Below are positions 34,875-43,840 of a stretch of DNA of 64,000 nucleotides, piece after piece. Position 1 is the stretch's first letter. Every line of letters begins with the position of its first letter. Both the position numbers and the translations under genes were made by a program. The notes under the pieces are model-generated. The model searched no databases, had not been told where the DNA came from, and was given only the letters and a program-made list of their open reading frames with translations. The DNA is from Planococcus sp. 107-1 (GTDB lineage: Bacteria; Bacillota; Bacilli; Bacillales_A; Planococcaceae): contig NZ_CP090977.1 of NCBI RefSeq assembly GCF_021513255.1, positions 3,286,001 to 3,350,000 of the forward strand. Reading direction: 5' to 3'.

Positions 34875-35213
34875 ATGTATATCGTAACGAACCGCATTAA
34901 AATGAAACCCGGCTTTGCCGAAAGAATGGCGCCGAACTTCACTCGCCCAGGAGCTTTGCAGCAAATGAAAGGTTTTGTAAAAGTCGAAGTGACGATTACA
35001 CAAAACTTGACTGAATACGATGAGCTGAATGTGAACATGTATTGGGAAGACCTTGAAAGTTTTGACGCTTGGAAAAACAGCGACGCTTTCAAAGAGTCCC
35101 ATAAACGCCCAGAAGCCGATTCCAGCGAAGCTCCAAAAGAATCTCCAATGCTTGGCAGCGAACTGGTCATCACAAAAGTGGCTTCATCAATTGAAGCAGC
35201 ACCAGCTGAATAA
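34875..35213 (+). CDS. hmoA: Heme-degrading monooxygenase, IsdG/HmoA type
   Basis: A 112-residue ferredoxin-like dimer subunit that opens the heme ring to release iron. The family triad is present: Asn6 (MYIVTN), Trp66 (FDAWKNSD) and His76 (ESHKR). The C-terminal tail after SSEAPKES is longer than in Staphylococcus IsdG. AAGGAGAT precedes the ATG. It is a single gene with its own terminator; no clear Fur box is seen in front of it, though the iron uptake genes lie 3 kb downstream. Confidence 0.9.
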   Translation: MYIVTNRIKMKPGFAERMAPNFTRPGALQQMKGFVKVEVTITQNLTEYDELNVNMYWEDLESFDAWKNSDAFKESHKRPEADSSEAPKESPMLGSELVITKVASSIEAAPAE

Positions 35214-35220
35214 GACGAAA

Positions 35221-35266
35221 AAAACGATCCACCTCTTGCTTTTGTAAGAGGCGGATCGTTTTTTAT
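35221..35266 (+). terminator. Terminator of hmoA
   Basis: AAAACGATCC-A-CCTCTT (35221-35237) pairs with 35246-35262, followed by a T run. Confidence 0.9.
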
Positions 35267-35352
35267 TGGTCTTGTCTATTGGACAACTTTATTTTAATTT
35301 GTTATTGTTATTTAGTTACCTAAGCTAACCATTAGCCGAACTAACTAAAGGA

Positions 35353-35796
35353 GTGAGTCCGATCAAAACGTTTCAGGAATTTTTTCAGCAATACATGTTA
35401 ATGTACCGACCATTCGAAAGCCAGCTGAACCAGGAGCTTGGCAAGCATGGTTTACATAGAGCCCAATGGACCATTCTTTATTACTTGGTCAATGAAGGCC
35501 CATCCACCCTTGTTGAACTTGCGCATTACCAACGCGTCGAGAAACCGACCATGACACGCACAGTCAGCCGTTTGGAAGAATTGGGCTATGTCGATCACAT
35601 CCCCGGCAAAGACCGCAGGGAAAAACGCATGCAGCTGACAGCTGAAGGCACCAAAGTCTACAAGAAAGTACGGGTGACCATCGATAAGTTCGAACAGGAA
35701 ATTCTTGAAGGAATTCCTGAAGATACTCAACAGCTAATCATCGAATCGATGAAAGCGATCCGTATGAATTTAATCAATAAGGAGTCAGCGAAATGA
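35353..35796 (+). CDS. MarR-family transcriptional regulator
   Basis: A 147-residue winged-helix regulator with LHRAQWTILYYLVNEGPSTL, VEKPTMTRTVSRLEELGYVD as recognition region and KDRREKRMQLTAEG as the wing. The start is uncertain: the GTG at 35353 lies inside the AAAGGAGTG ribosome site, and the next in-frame ATG is 14 codons on. An ATC about eight bases after the site is another option. TTAGTT and AACTAA motifs just upstream may be its operator. Its stop overlaps the MFS start by four bases, so it most likely represses this exporter operon. Confidence 0.85.
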   Translation: MSPIKTFQEFFQQYMLMYRPFESQLNQELGKHGLHRAQWTILYYLVNEGPSTLVELAHYQRVEKPTMTRTVSRLEELGYVDHIPGKDRREKRMQLTAEGTKVYKKVRVTIDKFEQEILEGIPEDTQQLIIESMKAIRMNLINKESAK

Positions 35797-36992
35797 ACGA
35801 AAACAAACCTAAATTATGGACAAAAAACTTTATCGCCGCTTCCGGAATCAATTTTTTCCTCATTCTTATCTTCTATCTATTGATGGTCACCATTGCCACT
35901 TTTGCAGTTAAAGAATATGGCGCCACTACAAGTGAAGCCGGCCTCGTAACCGGCATCTTCATCATCGGGACATTAATCGGGCGTCTTGCTATCGGACGCT
36001 ATATCGATAAGATCGGGCGCAAACGGACCTTGATCATCGGGCTCATCCTATTTACAGCCACCAGTCTCTTGTACTTCGTGCATCTCGGGACTGCGTTCCT
36101 CATCGTCACCCGGTTGCTGCACGGCATGACACTCGGTTTAGCGAGCACAGCTGCCGGAACAATTGTCGCGCAAATCATTCCGATGTCGCGTAAAGGGGAA
36201 GGGATCGGTTATTTCAGTATGAGCGCCACCATGGCAACGGCCATCGGACCATTTATCGGGCTGTTCATGAGCCAGCGCACCAGCTTTGAAACCATCTTTG
36301 CGCTTTGCCTTGCTTTAGGCGTCATCAGTTTCCTGATTTCCTTATTAGTGCAAGTTCCGCCATTGGAAGAAGCGCCAAAAGGAGACGACTCTAAAGGCTT
36401 TAAGCTTTCGAACTTCCTGGAACCAAAAGCGGTTCCAATTGCCGTCATTACGTTAGCGGTCGGCCTTTGCTATTCAAGCGTCCTATCGTTCATCAATTTC
36501 TATGCCATTGAAATTGACCTGGTCGACGCCGCCAGCTTTTTCTTTGTGGTTTATGCATTAGCGGTGTTGGTTTCCCGTCCCTTTACCGGGCGTTTGATGG
36601 ATATCAAAGGAGCCAATTATGTCATGTATCCAGCCTTTATCCTTTTCGCCGCCGGCTTGCTATTGCTCAGCACCGCGGGCAATAGCGTTACGTTATTGCT
36701 TTCGGGTGCATTGATCGGTCTCGGCTTCGGGAACATGCAGTCCACGACTCAAGCCGTGGCCGTTAAATTGACGCCGCCGCATCGGATGGGGCTGGCAACT
36801 TCGACCTTCTTCATCTTTATGGATGCCGGACTCGGTTTTGGGCCTTATGTTTTGGGCTTCATCATTCCGTTGATCGGCTATAGTTCCATGTACGTCATTC
36901 TAGCTTTTGCAGCACTTGGTTTTGCCGTTCTGTATTACTTCCTGCACGGCATAAAAGAACACCGAACCAACCGCACAACCATTCTTCAATAA
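35793..36992 (+). CDS. MFS drug-type exporter
   Basis: A 399-residue carrier with 12 helices. The loop 2-3 signature is IGRLAIGRYIDKIGRKRTLI and motif C-like sequence is RLLHGMTLGLASTAAGTIVA. The family resembles multidrug exporters of the YfkF/QacA-like 12-helix group. It is translationally coupled to the MarR gene by an ATGA overlap, a common drug-responsive arrangement. The substrate is unknown. Confidence 0.88.
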   Translation: MNENKPKLWTKNFIAASGINFFLILIFYLLMVTIATFAVKEYGATTSEAGLVTGIFIIGTLIGRLAIGRYIDKIGRKRTLIIGLILFTATSLLYFVHLGTAFLIVTRLLHGMTLGLASTAAGTIVAQIIPMSRKGEGIGYFSMSATMATAIGPFIGLFMSQRTSFETIFALCLALGVISFLISLLVQVPPLEEAPKGDDSKGFKLSNFLEPKAVPIAVITLAVGLCYSSVLSFINFYAIEIDLVDAASFFFVVYALAVLVSRPFTGRLMDIKGANYVMYPAFILFAAGLLLLSTAGNSVTLLLSGALIGLGFGNMQSTTQAVAVKLTPPHRMGLATSTFFIFMDAGLGFGPYVLGFIIPLIGYSSMYVILAFAALGFAVLYYFLHGIKEHRTNRTTILQ

Positions 36993-37000
36993 ATAAAAAA

Positions 37001-37027
37001 AGAGGTTCCTCATCTCGAGGAACCTCT
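37001..37027. terminator. Bidirectional terminator
   Basis: AGAGGTTCCTC (37001-37011) pairs with 37017-37027, with A and T runs at the two sides, between the MFS gene and the converging reductase gene. Confidence 0.85.
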
Positions 37028-37033
37028 TCTATA

Positions 37034-38083
37034 TTAAGACATCATTTGTTTGACAAGCTCTTTATTGCGTTTCTTGAAGACGTCGTTGTGCGAGGAAACC
37101 ATCGCGATGCCGTTTGCATCCGGCTCGATGTATTTCTTCGCTTTATTGACCGCATTCGCTGCATCTTGGAAAGTGCCGGCAATGAGGTTCAGTTTCCCGG
37201 GGTGCTGCAGAATATCGCCTGCTGCGTAAAGCCCTGGAACCGATGATTCGCTGTTGGCGTTGCCTGAGATGTAATAGCCGTCAGCAATTTCAATATCCAG
37301 ATCGCTTTCTTCCAATAAGGTCGCATCCCGTTCATAGCCATGGTTGATGATTACTTCGTCAATCGGCAATAAGGAAACCTCGCCGTTTTCCTGGTTTGTC
37401 AGTTCCACCAACTCAATCGCATCCCGTCCGTCCGAAGCGATCAATTTTGTGATGGTGGTATTCAGGAGGCAATGGGCTGAGCTGTTCATCAATTGTTTAA
37501 CTTGCGCTTCGTGGCCAGCCAACTCACCTTTTCGGTATGTGACGAAAACTTTTTCAGCAATCGGCTCCAATTCGTTTGCCCAATCCACTGCGGAATTGCC
37601 GCCGCCGGAAATTAAGACAACCTTATCTTTAAACCGTTCCAGGGATTTTACTGTATAATTCAAGTTTGAGACCTCGAAACGTTCTGCACCTTTGATCTCG
37701 AGTTTCTGAGGGTTCAAGATTCCGCCGCCGACTGCAACGATTACGGTTTTTGAGAGATGGATTTCACCTGAAGAGCCTGTTAATTCGAACAGCCCTTTTT
37801 CATTGCGTGAAATCATTTCAACTTTTTCATTCAGCACGACTTCGGGATTGAAAGTCAGTCCTTGGGCAACCAGTTGGTCAATGAGCTTCGCTCCTTGAAT
37901 CGGCATTTGGCCGCCAACATCCCAAATCATTTTTTCAGGATAGACATGAATCTTTCCGCCTAATTGCGGTTGATATTCAATCAGTTTCGCTTTCATCTCT
38001 CTCAACCCGCTATAGAAAGCTGAATACAATCCAGCCGGACCCCCACCAATAATCGTTACGTCGAAAACCTCTTGTTCCCTCAC
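37034..38083 (-). CDS. Ferredoxin/flavodoxin-NADP+ reductase, IruO/YcgT type
   Basis: A 349-residue thioredoxin-reductase-like flavoprotein without the redox CxxC. The FAD site is TIIGGGPAGLYSAFYSGLRE, the NADPH site VLISGGGNSAVDWANEL, and the C-terminal FAD contact GLYAAGDILQHPGKLNLIAG. In Staphylococcus, IruO reduces iron in siderophores or supplies electrons for heme breakdown. Here it is divergent from a siderophore transporter with a Fur box between them, supporting that role. It starts at GTG with GGGAGTG upstream. Confidence 0.88.
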   Translation of the reverse strand: MREQEVFDVTIIGGGPAGLYSAFYSGLREMKAKLIEYQPQLGGKIHVYPEKMIWDVGGQMPIQGAKLIDQLVAQGLTFNPEVVLNEKVEMISRNEKGLFELTGSSGEIHLSKTVIVAVGGGILNPQKLEIKGAERFEVSNLNYTVKSLERFKDKVVLISGGGNSAVDWANELEPIAEKVFVTYRKGELAGHEAQVKQLMNSSAHCLLNTTITKLIASDGRDAIELVELTNQENGEVSLLPIDEVIINHGYERDATLLEESDLDIEIADGYYISGNANSESSVPGLYAAGDILQHPGKLNLIAGTFQDAANAVNKAKKYIEPDANGIAMVSSHNDVFKKRNKELVKQMMS

Positions 38084-38112
38084 GTGATCACTCCCGTTTC
38101 ACATATTTTCAA

Positions 38113-38174
38113 TTGACATTGAAAAAATTTCATCTTATAGTATGTATTGTACCGAAAATGATAATCATTATCAA
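38113..38174. promoter_or_regulatory. Fur box and divergent promoters
   Basis: The 19-mer at 38154-38172 (GAAAATGATAATCATTATC) differs from the Fur consensus at one position. It lies just downstream of the plus promoter TTGACA-17-TATAGT (38113-38118, 38136-38141) and overlaps the minus promoter TTGATA-17-TACAAT (38169-38174, 38146-38151). One repressor site can thus silence both units when iron is plentiful. Confidence 0.93.
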
Positions 38175-38216
38175 TTGATTTGTTAATAAATTTTTGAGAA
38201 ATGGAGGGCCTTCATT

Positions 38217-39008
38217 ATGGTTCGTCTCTTTACAGAGGATTTGAATGTAAGTTATGGTGAGCGATTAATCGTAAAAGACTTAAGCATTGAAATTCCGGAT
38301 AAAAAAATCACAACAATTATCGGTTCGAATGGCTGCGGCAAATCGACGCTTCTGAAAACGATTACGCGCATTATTTCCCATCAATCAGGTTCTGTTGTAT
38401 TGGATGGCGGCAATATTGCCAAGGAAGGCACCAAAGCATTGGCGAAAAAGATGGCGATTCTTCCCCAGACGCCGGAAAGCGCCAATGGATTGACCGTTGG
38501 AGAGCTGGTCTCTTACGGACGCTTCCCTTACCAAAAAGGATTCGGCCGCCTTTCGAAAAAAGACTATGAAATCATCAATTGGGCATTGGATGTCACAGGC
38601 ACACAATTCTTTAAATACCACCCGGTAGATGCTTTATCAGGCGGACAGCGCCAGCGCGTTTGGATTGCGATGGCACTCGCCCAGGAAACGGAAATGATTT
38701 TCCTCGATGAACCGACCACTTATCTGGACATGGCCCATCAGCTGGAAATCCTTGAACTTCTTGAAAAGTTGAACCGCGAACAGCACCGCACTATCGTTAT
38801 GGTGCTCCATGATTTAAACCAGGCTGCCCGCTTCGCCGACCATATCATTGCGATGAAAGACGGCCAAGTGGTGAAAGCAGGAAATTGCCATGAAATCATC
38901 ACACAACCTGTGTTAAAAGAAGTGTTCCGAATCGACGCAGAAATCGGCCTGGATCCGCGAACGCAAAAACCGATGTGCATTACTTATAACTTAATAAAAG
39001 GGGCTTGA
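38217..39008 (+). CDS. Siderophore ABC transporter ATP-binding protein (FecE/FhuC type)
   Basis: ATPase of an iron-siderophore importer. The 263-residue protein has Walker A IIGSNGCGKSTLLK, the Q-loop region, signature ALSGGQRQRVWIAMALAQ and Walker B EMIFLDEPTTYLDMAHQ followed by the H-loop in VMVLHDLNQAARFAD. GGAGGG precedes the ATG. It is the first gene of the Fur-controlled unit and is 3 nt from the binding-protein gene. Confidence 0.95.
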   Translation: MVRLFTEDLNVSYGERLIVKDLSIEIPDKKITTIIGSNGCGKSTLLKTITRIISHQSGSVVLDGGNIAKEGTKALAKKMAILPQTPESANGLTVGELVSYGRFPYQKGFGRLSKKDYEIINWALDVTGTQFFKYHPVDALSGGQRQRVWIAMALAQETEMIFLDEPTTYLDMAHQLEILELLEKLNREQHRTIVMVLHDLNQAARFADHIIAMKDGQVVKAGNCHEIITQPVLKEVFRIDAEIGLDPRTQKPMCITYNLIKGA

Positions 39009-39011
39009 ATC

Positions 39012-39938
39012 ATGTTAAAGAAATTAATCCTTCCATTTTTACTGATCGTTGTCATGCTGCTGGCAGCATGCGGAAATGATGAAGCAAAAGATGAAAATGC
39101 GGCAGAGAAACCGGAAGAGGATTCTGGAACCATCACATTTGAATCTGAAAACGGACCTGTCGAAGTACCTGCAGATCCTCAACGTGTCATCGTGCTGTCT
39201 ACATACGCCGGTGATGTTATGGCGCTTGACGTGCCTTTAGTTGGCGTTGATTCTTGGTCGAAGATGAACCCTCGTTTCGATAAAGATCTGGAAGGCGTAG
39301 AAGAAGTGACCGACCAGAACCTTGAGAAAATCATCGAATTGGATCCCGATTTGATTATCGGCTTGTCTACGATCAACAATATCGATAAACTAGAAGAAAT
39401 CGCTCCAACCGTGACATTCACATACGGCAAACTCAGCTACCTTGATCAGCATTTAGAGATTGGCAAGCTGTTGAATAAAGAAGAAGAAGCAAAAACGTGG
39501 ATTGAAGATTTCCAAAAACGCGCTCAGGAAGCTGGAGAAGAAGTCCGTGCTGAAATCGGCGAAGACGCTACAGTTTCGGTCATCGAAAATTTTGATAAGC
39601 AATTATACGTTTTCGGGGATAACTGGGGCCGCGGCACAGAAATCCTTTATCAGGAAATGAAATTGAAAATGCCTGAAAAAGTAAAAGAAATGGCATTAGC
39701 TGATGGATTCTATGCATTGTCTCAGGAAGTGCTTCCTGAATACATGGGTGATTATGTCATCTTCAGTAAAGACAGCGAGCAAGATAATTCATTTGAAGAA
39801 ACCGATTTGTTCAAAAATACGCCTGCTGTTAAAAACGGCCAAGTATTTGAAGCCAATGCAAAAGAATTTTACTTTAATGACCCCATTTCATTAGAGTATC
39901 AGCTTGAGTTCTTCTTGGAGAATTTTTTAGGCAAGTAA
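39012..39938 (+). CDS. Siderophore-binding lipoprotein (FecB/FhuD type)
   Basis: Extracellular substrate-binding component of the iron importer. A lipoprotein signal (LPFLLIVVMLLAACGND, Cys at about residue 20) anchors it to the membrane. The body has the two-lobed helical-backbone fold of class III binding proteins, with LIIGLSTINNIDKLEEIAPT and the Glu-containing start EEVTDQNLEKIIELDPD. It lies in the unit fecE-binding protein-permeases. The siderophore class cannot be read from sequence alone. Confidence 0.93.
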   Translation: MLKKLILPFLLIVVMLLAACGNDEAKDENAAEKPEEDSGTITFESENGPVEVPADPQRVIVLSTYAGDVMALDVPLVGVDSWSKMNPRFDKDLEGVEEVTDQNLEKIIELDPDLIIGLSTINNIDKLEEIAPTVTFTYGKLSYLDQHLEIGKLLNKEEEAKTWIEDFQKRAQEAGEEVRAEIGEDATVSVIENFDKQLYVFGDNWGRGTEILYQEMKLKMPEKVKEMALADGFYALSQEVLPEYMGDYVIFSKDSEQDNSFEETDLFKNTPAVKNGQVFEANAKEFYFNDPISLEYQLEFFLENFLGK

Positions 39939-39960
39939 TTTTAGAATCTGGACCATACAA

Positions 39961-39995
39961 AAAAGAGGGATTCTGCTTATGAGAATCCCTCTTTT
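39961..39995 (+). terminator. Hairpin terminator inside the iron operon
   Basis: AAAAGAGGGATTCT (39961-39974) pairs with 39982-39995, loop GCTTATG, followed by CACTC and no long T run. It lies between the binding-protein and permease genes and may lower permease expression. Confidence 0.7.
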
Positions 39996-40023
39996 CACTC
40001 TATAACAGAAATGATGGTAGACT

Positions 40024-41022
40024 ATGCCCGGGAAAATGTCTTTTTCAATCAAAATAATAATCAGCCTCGCTGTATTCATCATCATGTTCGTTGCTTCTAT
40101 CGTCTTTGGTGCAGCAGATATCAGCCTGAAAGATGTTTGGCTTGCCCTCTTCTCGAATGCCTCGAATGACAGCATTGCCATTATCCAGGAAATTCGCCTG
40201 CCGCGTGAATTAGCCGCTATTGTTGTTGGTGCCGCTCTTGCGGTTTCCGGTGCCATGATGCAAGGAATGACCCGGAATCCCCTAGCGGATCCCGGACTTC
40301 TCGGACTTACAGCGGGCGCTAACGCTGCTTTGGCCTTAACGCTTGCCTTCATCCCTGCGGCAAATTATTTCTGGATTACGGTTGCCTGCTTTATCGGAGC
40401 AGCGGCTGGCGCCGGCATCGTTTTCGGCCTTGGTGCATCCAAGCGCGGCGGCTTTTCGCCTTTTCGCATTGTCCTTGCGGGAGCCGCTGTGTCGGCCTTC
40501 CTTGCCGCTATTGCGGAAGGCATCGGCCTTTACTTTAAAATTTCAAAAGACGTCTCCATGTGGACTGCAGGCGGTTTAATCGGCACTTCCTGGGGACAAT
40601 TGCAGATCGTCGTGCCGTTTATCGCCGTTGGATTGATTATCGCCATGATCCTTGCCAGACAATTGACGATTTTAAGTTTAAGCGAAGAAACAGCTATCGG
40701 CCTTGGGCAAAAAACAGGCTTGATCAAAGCCGTGCTGTTTTTTGGCATCACCATTTTAGCCGGGGCCGCAGTGGCCCTTGCAGGAAATATGGCCTTTATC
40801 GGTTTGATGATCCCGCATATCGTCCGTGCGATTGTCGGAACCGATTATCGTTTCATCATCCCGATGTCTGCCATTGCCGGTGCTATTTTTATGCTGTTTG
40901 CAGATTTGCTTGGACGCACGATCAATGCGCCTTTCGAAACGCCGGTCGCTGCCATCGTTTCCATTTTCGGCTTGCCGTTCTTCTTATTCATTGTCCGTAA
41001 AGGAGGGCGAGCTTTCTCATGA
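40024..41022 (+). CDS. Siderophore ABC transporter permease (FecCD family)
   Basis: A 332-residue membrane protein with about nine to ten helices. The FecCD core is visible as IRLPRELAAIVVGAALAVSG, MQGMTRNPLADPGLLGLTAG and the ATPase-contact loop MAFIGLMIPHIVRAIVGTDY. The ATG at 40024 has only a weak ribosome site, so translation may be low. Its stop overlaps the next permease start by four bases (ATGA). The two permeases form a heterodimeric channel. Confidence 0.93.
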   Translation: MPGKMSFSIKIIISLAVFIIMFVASIVFGAADISLKDVWLALFSNASNDSIAIIQEIRLPRELAAIVVGAALAVSGAMMQGMTRNPLADPGLLGLTAGANAALALTLAFIPAANYFWITVACFIGAAAGAGIVFGLGASKRGGFSPFRIVLAGAAVSAFLAAIAEGIGLYFKISKDVSMWTAGGLIGTSWGQLQIVVPFIAVGLIIAMILARQLTILSLSEETAIGLGQKTGLIKAVLFFGITILAGAAVALAGNMAFIGLMIPHIVRAIVGTDYRFIIPMSAIAGAIFMLFADLLGRTINAPFETPVAAIVSIFGLPFFLFIVRKGGRAFS

Positions 41023-42027
41023 TGCAACCTGCCTTATTGCGAAAACAACGCATACTTATGATAATTCTCTTGGCTATGATCCTTACCACGATTGTTCTGG
41101 GACTCAGTTTAGGCTATTCTTCCATCCCGATTGACCGACTGTTGCCCGCTTTTCTTGGAAACGGAACATTCAAAGAGGATTTCATCTTATTCTCTATCCG
41201 CTTGCCGCGCATTTTGATCACTTTGCTCGCCGGCATGGCTCTTGCGTTATCTGGTGCCATCCTCCAAGGAGTGACGCGGAATGACTTAGCAGATCCCGGC
41301 ATTATCGGCATCAACTCCGGTGCTGGCGTTGCCATTGCTGTGTTCTTTTTGTTCATCCCAGTTGAAGCCGGTTCTTTCGTTTACTTGATGCCGGTTGTGG
41401 CATTCTGTGGCGCCTTGCTTACAGCTGTACTGATTTATGTGTTTTCTTATAGCCGCCAGACGGGCTTGCAGCCTGTTCGCCTCGTATTGACAGGGATCGG
41501 TTTTTCCCTAGCTTTGTCAGGTGTCATGATTGTCCTGATATCCTCTACCGAGCGGGGAAAAAGTCGACTTCATCGCAAGCTGGCTTGCCGGCAATATCTG
41601 GGGGGCCGATTGGCCGTTTATCTGGGCATTACTGCCTTGGCTGCTCATTTTGATCCCTTTCACTTTATACAAAGCGAATAAGCTGAATATGCTGAGCCTT
41701 AGCGAACCTGTCGCCATCGGCCTTGGCCTTTCCATCGAGAAAGAACGGATTGTGCTGCTGCTTGCCGCTGTGGCTTTAGCAGCTTCTGCTGTATCGGTTA
41801 CGGGCGGAATTGCTTTTATCGGACTGATGGCACCGCACATCGCTAAATCATTAATCGGTCCGCGCAATCAATTGGCACTGCCGCTCGCTATTTTAATCGG
41901 CGGCTGGCTGCTGCTTTTGGCAGATACGATCGGCCGGAATGTTTTAGAACCTACGGGCATTCCAGCTGGAATTGTCGCTGCTCTGATCGGTGCACCGTAT
42001 TTTATGTATTTATTGCTTAAAAAATAA
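41019..42027 (+). pseudogene. Second siderophore permease, FecCD family (frameshifted)
   Basis: The intact frame would give about 335 residues. The N-terminal piece has IRLPRILITLLAGMALALSG, LQGVTRNDLADPGIIGINSG. The C-terminal piece has SEPVAIGLGLSIEKERIVLL, GGIAFIGLMAPHIAKSLIGP. The frame shifts at 41558-41562, where five A after GCGGGG should be four for ERGKVDFIASW to be read. One extra base in a homopolymer is a typical read error. It is coupled to the first permease and completes the importer. Confidence 0.85.
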
Positions 42028-42066
42028 AGCACTTGGGAAGCGGCCGCTTCCCAAGTGCTTTTTTGA
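42027..42066. terminator. Terminator of the iron operon
   Basis: AAGCACTTGGGAAGC (42027-42041) pairs with 42046-42060; nearly perfect palindrome followed by TTTTT. It also serves the converging EAL gene. Confidence 0.92.
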
Positions 42067-42068
42067 TT

Positions 42069-43070
42069 TTATGCAAATGCGAGTTCCGTTCTCGGTTCCG
42101 CTTCCGGTTTGCCGAAATAATAGCCTTGGAATAATTCATAGCCTTTTTCTTTCAGCCAATTGAAGTCTTCCTCGGTTTCCACCCCTTCAGCCAGTGGCAC
42201 AGAACCCACAGCAAGCGCTTTTTCCAGGAATGACAAGGCAACTTTTTGCTTGCCAGTTTCCTCGGCGACGCCTTGTACATATTGCATATCAAGCTTCATG
42301 TATTTCGGTTTCAGCTCAGCCAATACTTCCGCCGTACTGAACCCTTCGCCCACATCATCCAAGGCGTAATTAAAGCCTTTTTCTTTGTAGTAGGTAAGGA
42401 TTTTCTTTAAATGATCCAAATCGTCGACTTGTTCCGTTTCCACGACTTCAAATACCAATTGCTTAGGATCCACGTCCAATTGATTTGCCAAAAGCGTCGT
42501 AGAACGCAGGCAAAATTCTGGAGAATAAATCGATGTCGGAATGAAATTGATGAATGCTTTTTTATCTGCAAGTTTAGCTGCATATTTCACAGCGGTCATC
42601 CTGCACACCCGGTCAAGCGCGTATAAGCGGCCGCGGCTTTTCGCAGCCGGGAAAATTTCATTCGGATAAATCATCGAACCGTCTTCGTTCTTGAAGCGCG
42701 AGAGCATTTCATAAGCGAACACGTTTCCTCTTGCATCGACAATCGGCTGATAATGGCACGTGATCAACTCTTTTTTGATGACGTTATCGATCCATTGCAT
42801 ATCCATGACGGTTTCAATTTGAGAAAACGGCTTCCACTCTTCTTTGTTGATACGGAATTCGACTTGCTCCGTCACCATGAAGTGCTCACAAAAATCCATG
42901 AATTCTTTCGCGCCGGATTCCGGAATAACGATGCCCTGCTCTTTTTCTTTTACTTCTATATCTCTTCTCATTAAATGGTCAATGACTTGCGGCAGAATCG
43001 ACTGATTCAATTCGCCTTCGACTTTAATCTCATACTTCAATTCATTAACGGAACAATTATTGCATTCCAA
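42069..43070 (-). CDS. EAL-domain c-di-GMP phosphodiesterase, cytoplasmic
   Basis: A 333-residue soluble protein. Residues 1-95 are a small unassigned domain beginning with a Cys pair (MECNNC). The EAL domain occupies about residues 100-325: the signature is YEMLSRF, with NFIPTS, FEVVETEQ, DDVGEGFST, KLDMQY, AEGVE and QGYYF. All metal and catalytic positions are kept with Met in place of Ala of EAL, so activity is likely. The start is TTG with GGGGG about ten bases before. It is the second c-di-GMP phosphodiesterase of the window. Confidence 0.85.
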   Translation of the reverse strand: MECNNCSVNELKYEIKVEGELNQSILPQVIDHLMRRDIEVKEKEQGIVIPESGAKEFMDFCEHFMVTEQVEFRINKEEWKPFSQIETVMDMQWIDNVIKKELITCHYQPIVDARGNVFAYEMLSRFKNEDGSMIYPNEIFPAAKSRGRLYALDRVCRMTAVKYAAKLADKKAFINFIPTSIYSPEFCLRSTTLLANQLDVDPKQLVFEVVETEQVDDLDHLKKILTYYKEKGFNYALDDVGEGFSTAEVLAELKPKYMKLDMQYVQGVAEETGKQKVALSFLEKALAVGSVPLAEGVETEEDFNWLKEKGYELFQGYYFGKPEAEPRTELAFA

Positions 43071-43266
43071 ATTAGGATGGCCCCCTTTTTTCGTGTATAA
43101 GTTGAGTCTACTTCAAAATACCTAATTAAAGAAAGTATTTTGTACCTAACTTGCAGGAAATATTTATTTAAAGCAAAATCTTTTACTATTGAGAAGATAA
43201 ATAGGATGGAAGTCTTTTATTCCGAGTAAACGACCTGGTATAATAATAAAAAAAGGAGGGCTCTTC

Positions 43267-43680
43267 TTGACCATTCCAAAACCGCTTGTGCAAACCAATC
43301 AAGCTTTTATCGTTTTAACCGTAATAATAGCTCTTATTTTCCATAAAGCGATTTTGCTTCTTCCTTTTGCAGTCGGCGTCTATACTCTGGCTACAAAATC
43401 CAATCCGGTCATCCGCTTCAGCAAACGATTCTTGAAAAATCCTCCCATGTCTTATATTCAGGAAGACAGAGACCAGCAATTGTTCAACCAATGGATTGCG
43501 ACAATCTGCCTTGGCTTGTCGCTGGCATTTTTCGCTTTTGGCCTTACCATAATAGGCTATGCTTTTAGCATCATGGTCGTGGTTGCAGCAGGCGTGGCCC
43601 TCCTCGGATATTGCATCGGCTGTACCATCCGCTACCGTTATATGATGTGGAAGCATCATCGCACGAAAGCGGCAAATTAA
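43267..43680 (+). CDS. DUF4395 membrane protein
   Basis: A 137-residue membrane protein with four helices in two pairs. The opening IPKPLVQTNQAFIVLTVIIA and the central loop (KRFLKNPPMSYIQEDRDQQ) match DUF4395, a family of unknown role sometimes linked to thiosulfate or redox proteins. The start is TTG with AGGAGGG seven bases upstream; no better ATG exists. It is monocistronic with a strong terminator. Confidence 0.75.
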   Translation: MTIPKPLVQTNQAFIVLTVIIALIFHKAILLLPFAVGVYTLATKSNPVIRFSKRFLKNPPMSYIQEDRDQQLFNQWIATICLGLSLAFFAFGLTIIGYAFSIMVVVAAGVALLGYCIGCTIRYRYMMWKHHRTKAAN

Positions 43681-43683
43681 AAA

Positions 43684-43732
43684 GGGGCTGTCCAATAAGT
43701 CAAATAAAGACTTATTGGACAGCCCCTTCTTT
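43684..43732 (+). terminator. Long-stem terminator after the DUF4395 gene
   Basis: GGGGCTGTCCAATAAGTC (43684-43701) pairs perfectly with 43709-43726, followed by TTCTTTT. An 18-bp stem with GGGCTGTCC ends is typical of repeat-derived terminators in this group. Confidence 0.8.
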
Positions 43733-43741
43733 TCTAATAAA

Positions 43742-43833
43742 GCGTGTGATTATACTATTGCTCCTGCATCGCTGCGCTAGCTTCGTCGCAAAAAAGGAGT
43801 TGTCCCAAATTACTTTTGGGACAACTCCTTTTT
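43742..43833. repeat. Dispersed palindromic element, copy 2
   Basis: Inverse-orientation copy of the element at 16894-16980: hairpin AAAAAGGAGTTGTCCCAAA (from 43791) and a flank reading, on the minus strand, CGAAGCTAGCGCA then AGGAGCAATAGTAT. It supplies the terminator of proA. Confidence 0.75.
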
Positions 43834-43840
43834 CATACAC

